DNA from: Saccharicrinis sp050589685
Lineage (GTDB): Bacteria; Bacteroidota; Bacteroidia; Bacteroidales; Marinilabiliaceae
DNA: 64,000 nucleotides
Assembly (NCBI RefSeq): GCF_050589685.1
Contig: NZ_JBNGOS010000003.1
Coordinates: 195,515 to 259,514 of the forward strand
Reading direction: 5' to 3'
The translations under genes were made by a program, and so were the position numbers. Below are positions 37,530 to 47,600 of the stretch, in pieces. A model generated the notes under the pieces. It was not told where the DNA came from. It saw nothing but the letters and a program-made list of their open reading frames with translations, and searched no databases. Position 1 is the first letter of the stretch. The number at the start of each line of letters is the position of its first letter.

Positions 37530-38714
37530 ATGTTTACCCCGGATCCACAGAAAGTACTTATTGTTGAAGATTCCATGACCAATATTCTTGCATTAAAAGA
37601 TGCTTTAAACGAATATAATTGTGTGGCAGCTACTTCCGGTAACCAGGCATTAGAATTAGCCAGGTCGCACAAACAACCCGATTTGATACTGTTGGATATA
37701 ATTATCCAGGGCATGAATGGATACGAGGTTTGCGAAAGGCTTAAAAGTGATGCAAAAACCAAAGAAATTCCGGTTGTTTTTTTAACTGCCCAGAGCGACC
37801 CGGAAAGTCTGGTGAAGGGATTTAAGGTAGGTGCGGTCGATTTTATTAGCAAGCCGTTTCATATTGATGAACTAAAAGCAAGAGTTGCCAACCAGCTGAA
37901 GTTCAAGAAATCCATGGACAACAACATCATCTACTTGAAATCTATTGAGGAAATATACGACACCATTACGGACAGCATGTATTATGCGCAACAAATACAA
38001 CATGCCACCTTGCCTCACAAGGAACATTTACAAAGGGTTCTGGAAGAGTATTTTATTCTCTACAAACCAAGGGATATTGTTAGCGGTGACTTTTATTTGG
38101 TTCACCAGATAAAAAACAAAAAACTACTTGTTGCTGCAGACTGCACAGGTCATGGCGTGCCGGGTGCATTAATGAGTATGATGTGCATGGCATTGATCAA
38201 TGAAATAATAAATGTAGAAAAAGTTATCAAGCCCAGTGAGATTTTAAACAAATTACGATCTGTCATTATTCAAACTTTTAGCAGAGAGGGAGATACTGAC
38301 ATCTCAGATGGATTGGATGCCTCAATTGTATTAATTGATCCGGAAACGAATACCATGGAATATGCAGGCGCCAATTCCCCTATCTATCTGGTAAGAAGCG
38401 GAGTATTAGTTGACTTTAAGGGAGACCGCATGCCGGTTGGTATTTATCCTTCACAAACACCATTTTCCAACCATACAATAAAGTTGAAAGAGGGAGACTG
38501 TTTATATATGTTCTCGGATGGATATGCCGATCAATTTGGTGGTGATGCCAACAGGAAAATGATGTTGGGAGCCTTTAAGGATTTACTGACTTATAATAGC
38601 CAATGGAATATGGCAGAACAAAACGAACGATTAGACAAACACTTTATAGAATGGATGGGACACAACGAACAGGTGGATGATGTTTTGTTATTGGGATATC
38701 GCTTCAAAAAGTAA
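37530..38714 (+). CDS. Response regulator fused to a SpoIIE/PP2C-type phosphatase
   Basis: A 394-residue two-domain protein. The receiver (residues about 5-125) has VLIVEDS, phospho-acceptor Asp in LILLDIIIQG, VVFLTAQ and FISKPF. After a linker helix comes a PP2C-like SpoIIE domain (residues about 175-390) with the metal-binding motifs SGDFYLV, ADCTGHGVPGALMSMM, DASIVLID and YMFSDGYADQFGG. By family knowledge it dephosphorylates an anti-sigma-factor antagonist or a similar Ser/Thr target under control of receiver phosphorylation. No antagonist or kinase gene is adjacent. Confidence 0.92.
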   Translation: MFTPDPQKVLIVEDSMTNILALKDALNEYNCVAATSGNQALELARSHKQPDLILLDIIIQGMNGYEVCERLKSDAKTKEIPVVFLTAQSDPESLVKGFKVGAVDFISKPFHIDELKARVANQLKFKKSMDNNIIYLKSIEEIYDTITDSMYYAQQIQHATLPHKEHLQRVLEEYFILYKPRDIVSGDFYLVHQIKNKKLLVAADCTGHGVPGALMSMMCMALINEIINVEKVIKPSEILNKLRSVIIQTFSREGDTDISDGLDASIVLIDPETNTMEYAGANSPIYLVRSGVLVDFKGDRMPVGIYPSQTPFSNHTIKLKEGDCLYMFSDGYADQFGGDANRKMMLGAFKDLLTYNSQWNMAEQNERLDKHFIEWMGHNEQVDDVLLLGYRFKK

Positions 38715-38777
38715 ATCACCCCAAAAATATTGTTAGATATATTCACTTTGTGCTGCCAAATCTAATTCTGCACAAAA

Positions 38778-38806
38778 AGAGGCGAACCCGGGAAGGATCC
38801 GCCTCT
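38778..38806 (-). terminator. Rho-independent terminator of ppdK
   Basis: A stem AGAGGCG/CGCCTCT with an inner CC/GG pairing around a short loop. On the minus strand it is followed by TTTTTG, 24 nt after the ppdK stop. It may also stop the convergent response-regulator transcript. Confidence 0.8.
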
Positions 38807-38830
38807 CAAAATTATCAATTTAAATAAGTG

Positions 38831-41545
38831 TTAACCGTTCTTTTTAACATTAGCCTGCGCAGCAGCCACCCTGGCAATTGGCACCCTGAAAGGGGAACAA
38901 GAAACGTAATCTAAGCCCACGGAATCGCAGAACTCTACCGAACTTGGCTCACCTCCATGTTCACCACAAATACCTACCTTAAGATCCGGTTTGGTGGAGC
39001 GACCTCTTTCGGTTCCCATCTGAACCAGTTGTCCGACTCCTTCTTGATCCAAAATTTGGAATGGATCATTCTTCAGAATACCCTTTTCAATATAAATAGG
39101 CAAGAATTTATTGGCATCGTCGCGGGAATAACCAAACGCCATTTGCGTTAAATCATTGGTTCCGAACGAGAAAAACTCGGCAAACTCGGCAACTTTGTCA
39201 GCTGTTAATGCCGCACGGGGAATCTCTATCATGGTACCTACCATATATTCCACTTTGTCGCCTCTTTCCGTAAAAATAAGTTCGGCCGTCATATGGATAA
39301 TATGGGCTTGCATTTTAAGTTCTTCCACCGTACCAATTAATGGAACCATAATTTCAGGTTTGGTGATGATACCTTTGGCTTTCAGATTCAAGGCAGCTTC
39401 AATGATTGCACGTGCTTGCATTTCCGTGATCTCCGGATAGGTGTTTCCCAAACGACAACCACGGTGTCCCAGCATCGGGTTAAATTCAGAAAGATCAGAA
39501 ACTTTATTTTTAACATCTGCCAGGCTGATACCCATTTCCTTAGCCATTTCTTGTTGTGCCAATTCAGTATGCGGCACAAACTCGTGCAACGGTGGGTCCA
39601 ACAAACGAATGGTAACGCCATATCCTTGCATAGCTTCCAAAATTCCCTCAAAGTCGCCCCTTTGGTATGGAAGTAATTTTGCCAACGCAGCCCTGCGCCC
39701 CTCTTCATCTGAAGATAAAATCATTTCCCTTACCGTTTTAATTCTCTCTCCTTCAAAGAACATATGCTCGGTTCTGCACAAACCAATACCTTTAGCACCA
39801 AATTCACGGGCCACAATAGCATCCTTAGGAGTATCGGCATTTGTTCGCACGGTCATACGGGTGTATTTGGTTGCAAAGTCCATGATCGAAGCAAAGTCTC
39901 CGTCCAATTCAGGCTGACGTGTTTTCACTCTTCCTTCATATACTTTACCGGTAGAACCGTTCAACGAAATCCAATCACCTTCTCTATATAAATGACCATC
40001 AATACGTAAAACACGTTCTCTGTAATCAATCTTTAATGCTCCGGCACCAGAAACACAGCACTTGCCCATTCCTCGTGCTACCACAGCAGCATGGGATGTC
40101 ATTCCACCGCGTGCGGTCAAAATCCCCTTGGCCACCAACATTCCCTCTAAATCTTCAGGAGATGTTTCAATACGTACCAATATCGTTTCAGGATATTTTG
40201 TCGCTTCATCGGCAAAGAAAATTATTTGACCGGAAGCAGCACCTGGAGAAGCAGGTAGTCCTTTGGCCAACTCATTAGCGGAAACAATGGCATCCATGTC
40301 AAATACCGGGTGAAGTAATTCATCCAGTTTGTTGGCTTCTATTCTCATTAATGCCATTTTATCGTCAATGATTTTTTCCCGATATAGGTCCATGGCTATC
40401 TTAACCATAGCTGCACCTGTACGTTTACCATTACGTGTTTGCAATAACCACAGTTTGCCGTCCTGAACAGTAAACTCAAGGTCCTGCATGTCTTTATAAT
40501 GCTTTTCCAACTTTTCCTGAACGGCATTTAATTCCTTATATACTTGTGGCATGGCTTCTTCCAACGAAGGATACATGTCGGCACGATCTTCTTCGGTAAC
40601 GCCCTGAAGTTCGGCCCATCGTAAAGAACCTTCCTTGGTAATTTGTTGCGGAGTTCGGATACCTGCAACCACATCCTCACCCTGAGCATTAATTAAATAT
40701 TCACCGTTAAATATGTTTTCTCCTGTTCCGGCATCACGGGTAAATGCCACACCTGTTGCCGAATTGTCGCCCATATTACCAAATACCATGGCCTGAACGT
40801 TTACTGCTGTTCCCCATTCGTCAGGAATTCCTTCCATCCGGCGATATAATATTGCTCTGTCGTTGTTCCAGCTATCGAACACGGCCATGACGGCACCCCA
40901 AAGCTGTTCCCATGCACTTTCAGGGAAATCGTGTCCGGTTTGTTCTTTAACGGCAGATTTAAATAATTTTACCAACTCTTTTAAATCGTCTACATCAAGA
41001 TCGGTATCCAAATCCACTCCCTTTTGTTCTTTCACTTCTTCCATGATTCGCTCAAAAGGATCAATTTCTTCCTTCGACTCAGGTTTCATCCCCAATACCA
41101 CATCACCATACATTTGCACAAATCGACGGTACGAATCCCATGCAAATCGTTCGTTACCTGATTTTAAAGCGATGCCGGCTACGGAATCATCATTCAATCC
41201 TAAATTAAGTACTGTATCCATCATGCCCGGCATAGAAGCTCTGGCTCCTGAACGAACGGAAACCAATAGAGGGTTTGTTCTGTCTCCAAAAGAAGTTTCG
41301 GTTAAGGATTCAATATTTTTTATGGCAGTTTCAACATCTGATTTTAACAGATCAACAACCGCATCCTTGCCTAACGCATTGTATTCGATACAAACATCTG
41401 TTGTAATGGTGAACCCTGGAGGCACAGGCACACCAATCAGATTCATTTCAGCCAGGTTGGCTCCTTTACCTCCAAGGAGGTTTTTCATGTCAGCCTTTCC
41501 TTCTGCTTGTCCGTTACCGAAGGTATAAACTCTTTTTACAGCCAT
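38831..41545 (-). CDS. ppdK: Pyruvate, phosphate dikinase
   Basis: A 904-residue enzyme, the standard length. The N-terminal ATP-grasp domain opens with KNLLGGKGANLAEM. The swivelling phosphohistidine domain has GGMTSHAAVVARGMGKCCV with the catalytic His. The C-terminal TIM barrel ends with EFFSFGTNDLTQM and GICGEHGGEPSSV. It interconverts pyruvate, ATP and phosphate with phosphoenolpyruvate, AMP and diphosphate, serving glycolysis or gluconeogenesis in the cytoplasm; PPi-linked glycolysis is common in anaerobic Bacteroidia. It is monocistronic, with its own terminator and about 490 bp of gap upstream. Confidence 0.97.
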   Translation of the reverse strand: MAVKRVYTFGNGQAEGKADMKNLLGGKGANLAEMNLIGVPVPPGFTITTDVCIEYNALGKDAVVDLLKSDVETAIKNIESLTETSFGDRTNPLLVSVRSGARASMPGMMDTVLNLGLNDDSVAGIALKSGNERFAWDSYRRFVQMYGDVVLGMKPESKEEIDPFERIMEEVKEQKGVDLDTDLDVDDLKELVKLFKSAVKEQTGHDFPESAWEQLWGAVMAVFDSWNNDRAILYRRMEGIPDEWGTAVNVQAMVFGNMGDNSATGVAFTRDAGTGENIFNGEYLINAQGEDVVAGIRTPQQITKEGSLRWAELQGVTEEDRADMYPSLEEAMPQVYKELNAVQEKLEKHYKDMQDLEFTVQDGKLWLLQTRNGKRTGAAMVKIAMDLYREKIIDDKMALMRIEANKLDELLHPVFDMDAIVSANELAKGLPASPGAASGQIIFFADEATKYPETILVRIETSPEDLEGMLVAKGILTARGGMTSHAAVVARGMGKCCVSGAGALKIDYRERVLRIDGHLYREGDWISLNGSTGKVYEGRVKTRQPELDGDFASIMDFATKYTRMTVRTNADTPKDAIVAREFGAKGIGLCRTEHMFFEGERIKTVREMILSSDEEGRRAALAKLLPYQRGDFEGILEAMQGYGVTIRLLDPPLHEFVPHTELAQQEMAKEMGISLADVKNKVSDLSEFNPMLGHRGCRLGNTYPEITEMQARAIIEAALNLKAKGIITKPEIMVPLIGTVEELKMQAHIIHMTAELIFTERGDKVEYMVGTMIEIPRAALTADKVAEFAEFFSFGTNDLTQMAFGYSRDDANKFLPIYIEKGILKNDPFQILDQEGVGQLVQMGTERGRSTKPDLKVGICGEHGGEPSSVEFCDSVGLDYVSCSPFRVPIARVAAAQANVKKNG

Positions 41546-42036
41546 AATTAAGGAATTTTTTTTTAGTTATAAATTTGAATTTGGGATAATTCATTTACTG
41601 TGCTAATAAAGAAAACGATTTTTTTCGAGAATAAAAATGCATTCAATCAATTCATGCTTATAAACAGGTTGTAACATTGAATTGGATAGCTATTCTCAAA
41701 TCAAACCAAATTAATGTATGACATTGACATTTAGATACATTACAGAATCCGAACAAAAAATACAAGTCTTCGAATATAAGTTGATATTGTTTAAAATCGA
41801 CTGCATATAATCGTTAACTATATCGGTGACCAAAGCAAATTGCACTCTATATGCTTTGCTATAATAGTCACTTTTATCAATTATCGGCAAATTCAACTGA
41901 AAAATCGGGACAAGCTAGCTTATATTAAGAAGCCTTTGGGTGCATTGTTAAACAATATAACAATCGGCATTAAGTGATGTTAATGGCCACAAAAAAAGGT
42001 GCCTTACGCACCTTTCTTTTATCTACTTACCTGGCA
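41546..42036. other. Intergenic region between ppdK and the DHOD-like gene
   Basis: An AT-rich gap of 491 bp. It carries the DHOD-like terminator at 41995-42015 and must hold the ppdK promoter, although no perfect TAnnTTTG was found on the minus strand. A 61-codon minus frame at 41711-41896 has no recognisable features and I do not call it a gene. Confidence 0.5.
41995..42015 (-). terminator. Rho-independent terminator of the DHOD-like gene
   Basis: A perfect 8-bp stem AAAGGTGC/GCACCTTT with a 5-nt loop. On the minus strand it runs into TTTTTTT. It lies 21 nt after the stop of the 42037-43044 gene. Confidence 0.85.
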
Positions 42037-43044
42037 TTACACCTGATATTGCTTTGTGAATTCTTTGGATTTCATTAAGTAATCAACATATTGGGCCCTT
42101 TTGTAAGCATAAGGTTCCTTCAGGTTGTTCTTTGAAAGTTTACCTTTAAAATCATCTATTTTCTCATAACCTTTATTTTTCATCCAAACAGTCAGGTCTT
42201 CGAGTATAGTAGTAACCTGAACCAGTCCGTTTTTATAAATGGTGCTCACAATTTGTGCGGCATCAGCACCGGCCAACAATACCGAAATTAAATCATCTGC
42301 ATCATGAATTCCGTTATTGGCACAGATGGATCCTTTTACATTTCCATAAAGAAGTCCGGCATATCTTAAGGCAAGTCTGTTGTCATTCTTGCTACTTAAG
42401 TTATAAGGCATTTTAAGTTCTTCAGTTTCAGTATCAATATCCGGTTGAAAAAGTCGGTTAAAAAGCACAAATGCATCTGCCTTTGCTTCATCAAAATTAC
42501 GAATAACATGTAGCGCATTGGAATAATATGGGCTAAGCTTAACACTAACCGGAATTTTTAAAGCCTTTTTCACTTTTGTGAGAACTTCCAATTGTTCTTT
42601 TTCTATTTTGGCAGAGTCCTTTTGGTTTTCTGAGATGGTATGATAAAAATTCAGTTCCAGCCCTGCGATTCCGGTTTCTTCAAGATACTTGGCATACTCT
42701 ACCCAACTTACATCGTAAAGACAGTTTAAGCTTGCAAATACAGGTATGGATACTGCATCCACCACGTCTTTTACAGCCATCAAGTGAGCCTTTGGTCCGC
42801 TGTGCTCTATTTGCGGGAACAGAGACGTCATCTCAGCATTTCGTTCGTCGTATTCGTGCAAGTCTTCGTCAAGTTCGGCAGCCTCTAAATGGATTTGTTC
42901 TTCGAAGAGCGATTTGAAAACAATGGCAGCAGCACCAGCTTCCTCTAATTTTTTGGCCATGTTAATATTGTTTACCAAATTGCTTGCTCCTACGATGATG
43001 GGATTTTTGAGCTCAATACCCATGTAAGTTGTTTTTAAATCCAT
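42037..43044 (-). CDS. Dihydroorotate dehydrogenase-like flavoprotein
   Basis: A 335-residue TIM-barrel protein of the DHOD-like group. Visible FMN-binding and barrel motifs include GIELKNPIIVGASNLVNN at the N-terminus, VFASLNCL, GLELNFYH, IPVSVKLSPYYSN and the C-terminal SICANNGIHDADDL. The true class 1 enzyme PyrD is shorter and has a Cys or Ser base in a differently placed loop, so this is probably a paralogue, sometimes found beside 2-oxoacid oxidoreductases. Its substrate is unknown. It stands alone here, so no pathway can be read from neighbours. Confidence 0.8.
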   Translation of the reverse strand: MDLKTTYMGIELKNPIIVGASNLVNNINMAKKLEEAGAAAIVFKSLFEEQIHLEAAELDEDLHEYDERNAEMTSLFPQIEHSGPKAHLMAVKDVVDAVSIPVFASLNCLYDVSWVEYAKYLEETGIAGLELNFYHTISENQKDSAKIEKEQLEVLTKVKKALKIPVSVKLSPYYSNALHVIRNFDEAKADAFVLFNRLFQPDIDTETEELKMPYNLSSKNDNRLALRYAGLLYGNVKGSICANNGIHDADDLISVLLAGADAAQIVSTIYKNGLVQVTTILEDLTVWMKNKGYEKIDDFKGKLSKNNLKEPYAYKRAQYVDYLMKSKEFTKQYQV

Positions 43045-43166
43045 GATTTGTTTGTTAAGGGGTTAATATCATGCTTAAAACAGCCTAGCGATAAAAATGT
43101 TTAAAGCATCATTCATGTATTCTTCGGATGATTAATATGTTTAAATTAGTCATCAGAAAAATATTG

Positions 43167-44509
43167 TCACCTTGTTATGTTTCGTGGTAATCTGATCATC
43201 TGAACAAAAAACATCGAAATTAGGGACATAGCAGCACCTGCCCATAAAGGGATTCTTGAATCCAGCATCCATAATGCTCCGCCAGCTGCGGGGATTACAA
43301 CTGCCGAAAGATGATTAACGGTAAACCCAACTGCCATGGACGGTGCAATATCTTCGCGAACACCTATCCTATGGAAATAAGTGTTTACGGCCATGGCGGC
43401 ACCAAAGAATATATGATCGAGCACGTACAGGATGACCACAACCGTTTTGTCTCGCACAAAAGCATACGAAATAAAAATATCTGTTAACGAAAAATATTCC
43501 GCCGAAAGAACGATTCTTTCTCCAAACCTATTGATAGCCTTTGCAAATTAGCGGAACGGAAAAGTAGGTGATCATATTATTGACCACGAAAAGAACTGCA
43601 ATAGTCTCAACTTTGAATTTAAATTTCTCGACCAACATAAAAACGGCAAAGGCAACAAAAATCTGGCGTCTGGCCCCACTTAAAAAATTAAGCAAGTAAT
43701 AAAGCCAGTATATTCGTTTAACCCGGATTATGTATTGGAGGTTCTTCATGAGCATTGCAAGTACAATAAAACAAGGCATTACTGAAACGAGGCATAACTT
43801 GTCCCAATTACTTTCGGGAGCACCGTTCTGGTGAGTTGAAGTGATGCAACGAAGTGTCTTGTTTTAAAGTAATTTCAATGTGTAATAGAATTTCTAATGC
43901 ATATGGCGGGTTTAACCACCATCTTTTTGTTTTGCGGGGGAGGAATTTTGCTGATGGGATTGCGCGTTAAAGCATATACTCCGCACAGTATTATCATTAT
44001 ACCAAAAATTATAAAGATGCTCGATTACTCCAAATGTTTACTAACCATCCATATAATCCCGCCTACGATAATATTGGTAGTGCACCAACGCTCTTTATTC
44101 TGCCCATAACAACAGGAACTTGCTTTTGGGAGAAATGTTGAAGCGTAAGACTTTTATTTACCGTTTTGGAATAATGGAAACCCAAGGACATGATAAGCGT
44201 TGTAAACACCAGACCTCCAAAAGATGGGAACAAGCCCGTAAAGCCGACCCCAACACCCATTACCAGTACAGATAATGCTGCCAACCGGTGTTCTTTGACA
44301 AGCAATAATAGGTACACCACTAACAAGGCCAGAAAACCCGAAATTTCCCTAACAGACTGAACAATACCTATTTGAAACCCAGTAATACCAATTTCATCTA
44401 CCGCATAATTGTTGAACACGGTTCTCCATGCTTGCAAACCAGCAATCATAGTTATGCACAGAAGCAGTAGAAAGCTGTACATTGGATTTTTCTTTAATAC
44501 CAAATGCAT
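43167..44509 (-). pseudogene. Decayed MFS transporter gene interrupted by a small mobile element
   Basis: Three open pieces on the minus strand are parts of one MFS protein: N-terminal 44063-44509 (PMYSFLLLLCITMIAGLQAWRT region), middle 43528-43779 (RIYWLYYLLNFLSGARRQIF) and C-terminal 43167-43457 (DHIFFGAAMAVNTYFHRIG). The damage comprises a one-base indel near 44075 (after VGAL, where TNIIVGGIIWMVSK follows in another frame), an in-frame TAA at 44025-44027, a 189-bp element with duplication at 43717-43915, and a one-base indel near 43548. Removing the element and one TTTAA copy restores the frame V-V-K-R-I-Y-W. The original protein had about 400 residues; cargo is unknown. Confidence 0.85.
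43717..43915 (+). mobile_element. MITE-like palindromic element, copy 1, with 5-bp target duplication
   Basis: The 189-bp element is 43722-43910, starting CCCGGATTATG and ending CATATGGCGGG, flanked by direct repeats TTTAA (43717-43721 and 43911-43915). The two halves are imperfect inverted copies of each other: left AAAACAAGGCATTACTGAAA corresponds to right-strand AAAACAAGACACTTCGTTGC. Relative to copies 2 and 3 it has about 23 extra bases in the centre (around TTGTCCCAATTACTTTCGGG). There is no transposase frame. It sits inside the MFS pseudogene. Confidence 0.85.
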
Positions 44510-44597
44510 GAAAAATTTAATTATTTGAAAAAAAATAGCATTTTTACAATCTAACGTAACATGTTAGCGATAAAAGTAGTTAAAGAATTGTTGTGAT

Positions 44598-44605
44598 TAT
44601 ATTTG
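44598..44605 (+). promoter_or_regulatory. Candidate -7 box of the sensor-kinase gene
   Basis: TATATTTG matches TAnnTTTG perfectly and lies 73 nt before the ATG at 44678. No well-placed TTG -33 element is seen. Confidence 0.4.
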
Positions 44606-44677
44606 TTTAAGGACATCCACAAGCCTACGTTTCTTGAACAGGGATGAGACGCGTTGTATAAAGTATGGAATTTATAG

Positions 44678-47600
44678 ATGAGAGTTAGAAAAATTCTGAT
44701 TGGCAAAGAGACTTTTACAATTGCCCTTTTTATAGGTTTGCTGCTTATATTGGGTTCTCCTTTGCTTGCCCAATCGGAGTATGGAGAATTTGAAAATATA
44801 ACTAAAAAAGAGGGCTTGTTGCACCTGAATATCACTTCCCTGTTCAAAGATAGTAAAGGTTTTATTTGGGTCGGCTCTGTGGACGGCTTAATGCGTTATG
44901 ACGGAGTTCACTTTGATCTTTTCAGAAAAGGTAAGCGAGACAGTTCCGCAATAAGCGACAATGCAATTACCTTTATCACGGAAGATATCAATGATTATAT
45001 CTTTTGGGTTGGAACGTTATGGGGTGGCATTAACCGGGTTGATATAATCAAAAATGACTACGTGCATTTTCCCATTGGTTCGGATAATAAGGGAATACCC
45101 ATCCGAATCAGTTGTATTCATCAAATAAGCAAAGATGTTTTTTTGGTGGGAACTTACTTAAACGGATTGTACTTTTTTAATCCTTCAACGGGTAAATTTA
45201 CTCCTACCGGATATGTTTCGGATCGTACATATATTTATGATATTATTAAAGGATCGGAGTCTTTATGGGTGCTCAGTGCCAAAGGACTGGTCTGCGTGGA
45301 TAAGTCTGATGGAAGATATCAGGATATCCTGGATTTTAAATTTGATCATGAAGGAAATTTACTGGCCGAAAGCGGAGCTGATTATTCAAGGATTAGGGGA
45401 TTACTGGAAGAACCAGATGGATTTCTGGTGTTCACCATGGCCAACGGTTTATATAAGTATAATTTAACAACCAGAAAAATAGAACGACAGTTTTTAGTAG
45501 ATAAAGGAATTGTTTTATTGGATATCGAAAAGGATAGGAAAGGTAATTATTGGATTTCTTCCATTAAGGATGGACTCCTTTACTATGATGTTGAACGAAA
45601 GATAGTAAAGAACTACCGGGCAGATCAGAAAGACGGAGACAATAGATTGATATCTAACCAGATAAAAGATCTTCTCTACATAAACGATCAGGATGTGTTG
45701 TTCGTGGCTACCCGGAAAGGAATATCAAAGTTTGATTATCACCAGAATAGCTATAAGAAATTTAACGTAAATAGGCTGTCTAAAGGGAAAACAAGCGAAG
45801 TCGCATTGCTTTTTAAGGACTCACAGGGAACTTATTGGATAAGTTCCCAAAGCGGCAAAATCTATAAAAAGACCAAAAACGATGTTGGTTTTGCGTCTTT
45901 TGATCACCCTTATGCTTTCTATCCGTACCAATTCCTTCAAACTGACCCCGAGAATGTATGGTTAGTAAGTAACATTGGATTGTACAATTATAATCTACAA
46001 ACGGAAAAACACGATTTAATCCGTTTTAAACAATGTGGTGTCATGGAGAATAGGATTAACCATCTGAATGCCGCACTTCAAGATGAAAGCGAAAACATCT
46101 GGTTATTAGGACAAAATGGTCTGGTTTTATTTAATACCAGAACACATGCTTATCAGTTTTTCAACCATGACTTTAGACAGGAAAATAACGGTTTTGTCAA
46201 GTTTGTTTCTCTGCATTACTCTATCGATAAGAAATATTTGTGGTTTGCGGAACGGGCAGGGACCCTGTATAAATTTAATCTGGAGACCAAGATGGTGGAA
46301 AAAGTAGTTCCCGAATACAACAAAAACACCCAACTGAAGCCCAGGCTGATTGTTGATTTGGAGATAGATGAAAAAGGGCGATTTTGGATAGCCACTTATG
46401 GAGCCGGATTATTGCTTTACGATCCGGTTACAAATAAGGTGTCGGACGAATTAGCCTTTGGAGAGCTGGAGAGTTATGTGTATAGTATTGTTTACGATAA
46501 GGCAGGGTCTATGTGGGTAAGCTCCAATTTTGGTGTCAGTAAAATAAATATCGATGATTTTACCTGGAAAACTTACGATCTGGAGGCCGGAAATCTTTCT
46601 CATGAATTTAATCAGCGTACTTGTTATATGGGCCAGGATGGAGCCATATTGTTCGGGGGGCAGGATGGTTTTGTGGAATTTGACCGTAACAACACCTATC
46701 AAAACAACTATAAAGCTCCCCCGGTTATTAGTGCCTGGAGCAAGAAAAATATCTCATCCATATTTATGTCAGATATTTATGACGAGGTATTATACATCAA
46801 CGATACGGTAGTCAAATATAATCATTCAGATTCCAGGGAGATCAAATTTTACCCATCTGTTTTGAATTACTCTCATAGTCGGGATAATCGAATTTCATGG
46901 ATGCTGGAAGGTTATGATGAAAATTGGATAGAAAGTTATTCTTCGTATCCAATCATGTTCAATAACCTTAAACCGGGAAGCTATACGCTCCATGTCAAAG
47001 GAATCAACAATGATGGTGTTAAAAGCCCAAAAGATGCCCAATTAAAGATAGTCGTAATTCCAGCGTTCTATCAAACCCTTGGATTTAAAATCTTGATCGC
47101 CCTTGCCGTTGCATTGATCATATATTTTATATTCAGGGTTCGAATAAAATGGTATGTCAACCAAAAGAAAGTTTTGGTACACATGGTGAATGAAAAAACC
47201 AAGGAAATATCCAAAGCCAATAAAGAGCTGAAAAATACCAAAGAAGAGATACTCAAGCAAAATGAAGAGCTTAACGTCCATCGTAATTATCTCGAAGATT
47301 TAGTAAAAATAAGAACCAAAGACCTGGAAAAAGCCAAATCGGAGGCAGAAGAGTCCGACAGGCTCAAGACCGCTTTTCTGGCTAACCTTTCCCATGAGAT
47401 TAGAACACCGATGAACGCTATCATCGGATTCTCCAGCTTAATTAAATTGGATGATTTTCCTGATGGTCAGAAAAAAGAATTGATCCATCACATTGGCCAA
47501 AGTAGCGAAACCCTGCTGACCTTAATTGACGATATTATTGATATTTCGCGAATAGAGACAGGAAACGTTAAATTGACCAATCAGATAGTCAATGTGCCCG

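Noticed and set aside
41711..41896. A 61-codon minus-strand frame in the ppdK upstream gap
   Set aside because: No motif, no hydrophobic segment of note and no neighbour relation; expected by chance in AT-rich DNA.
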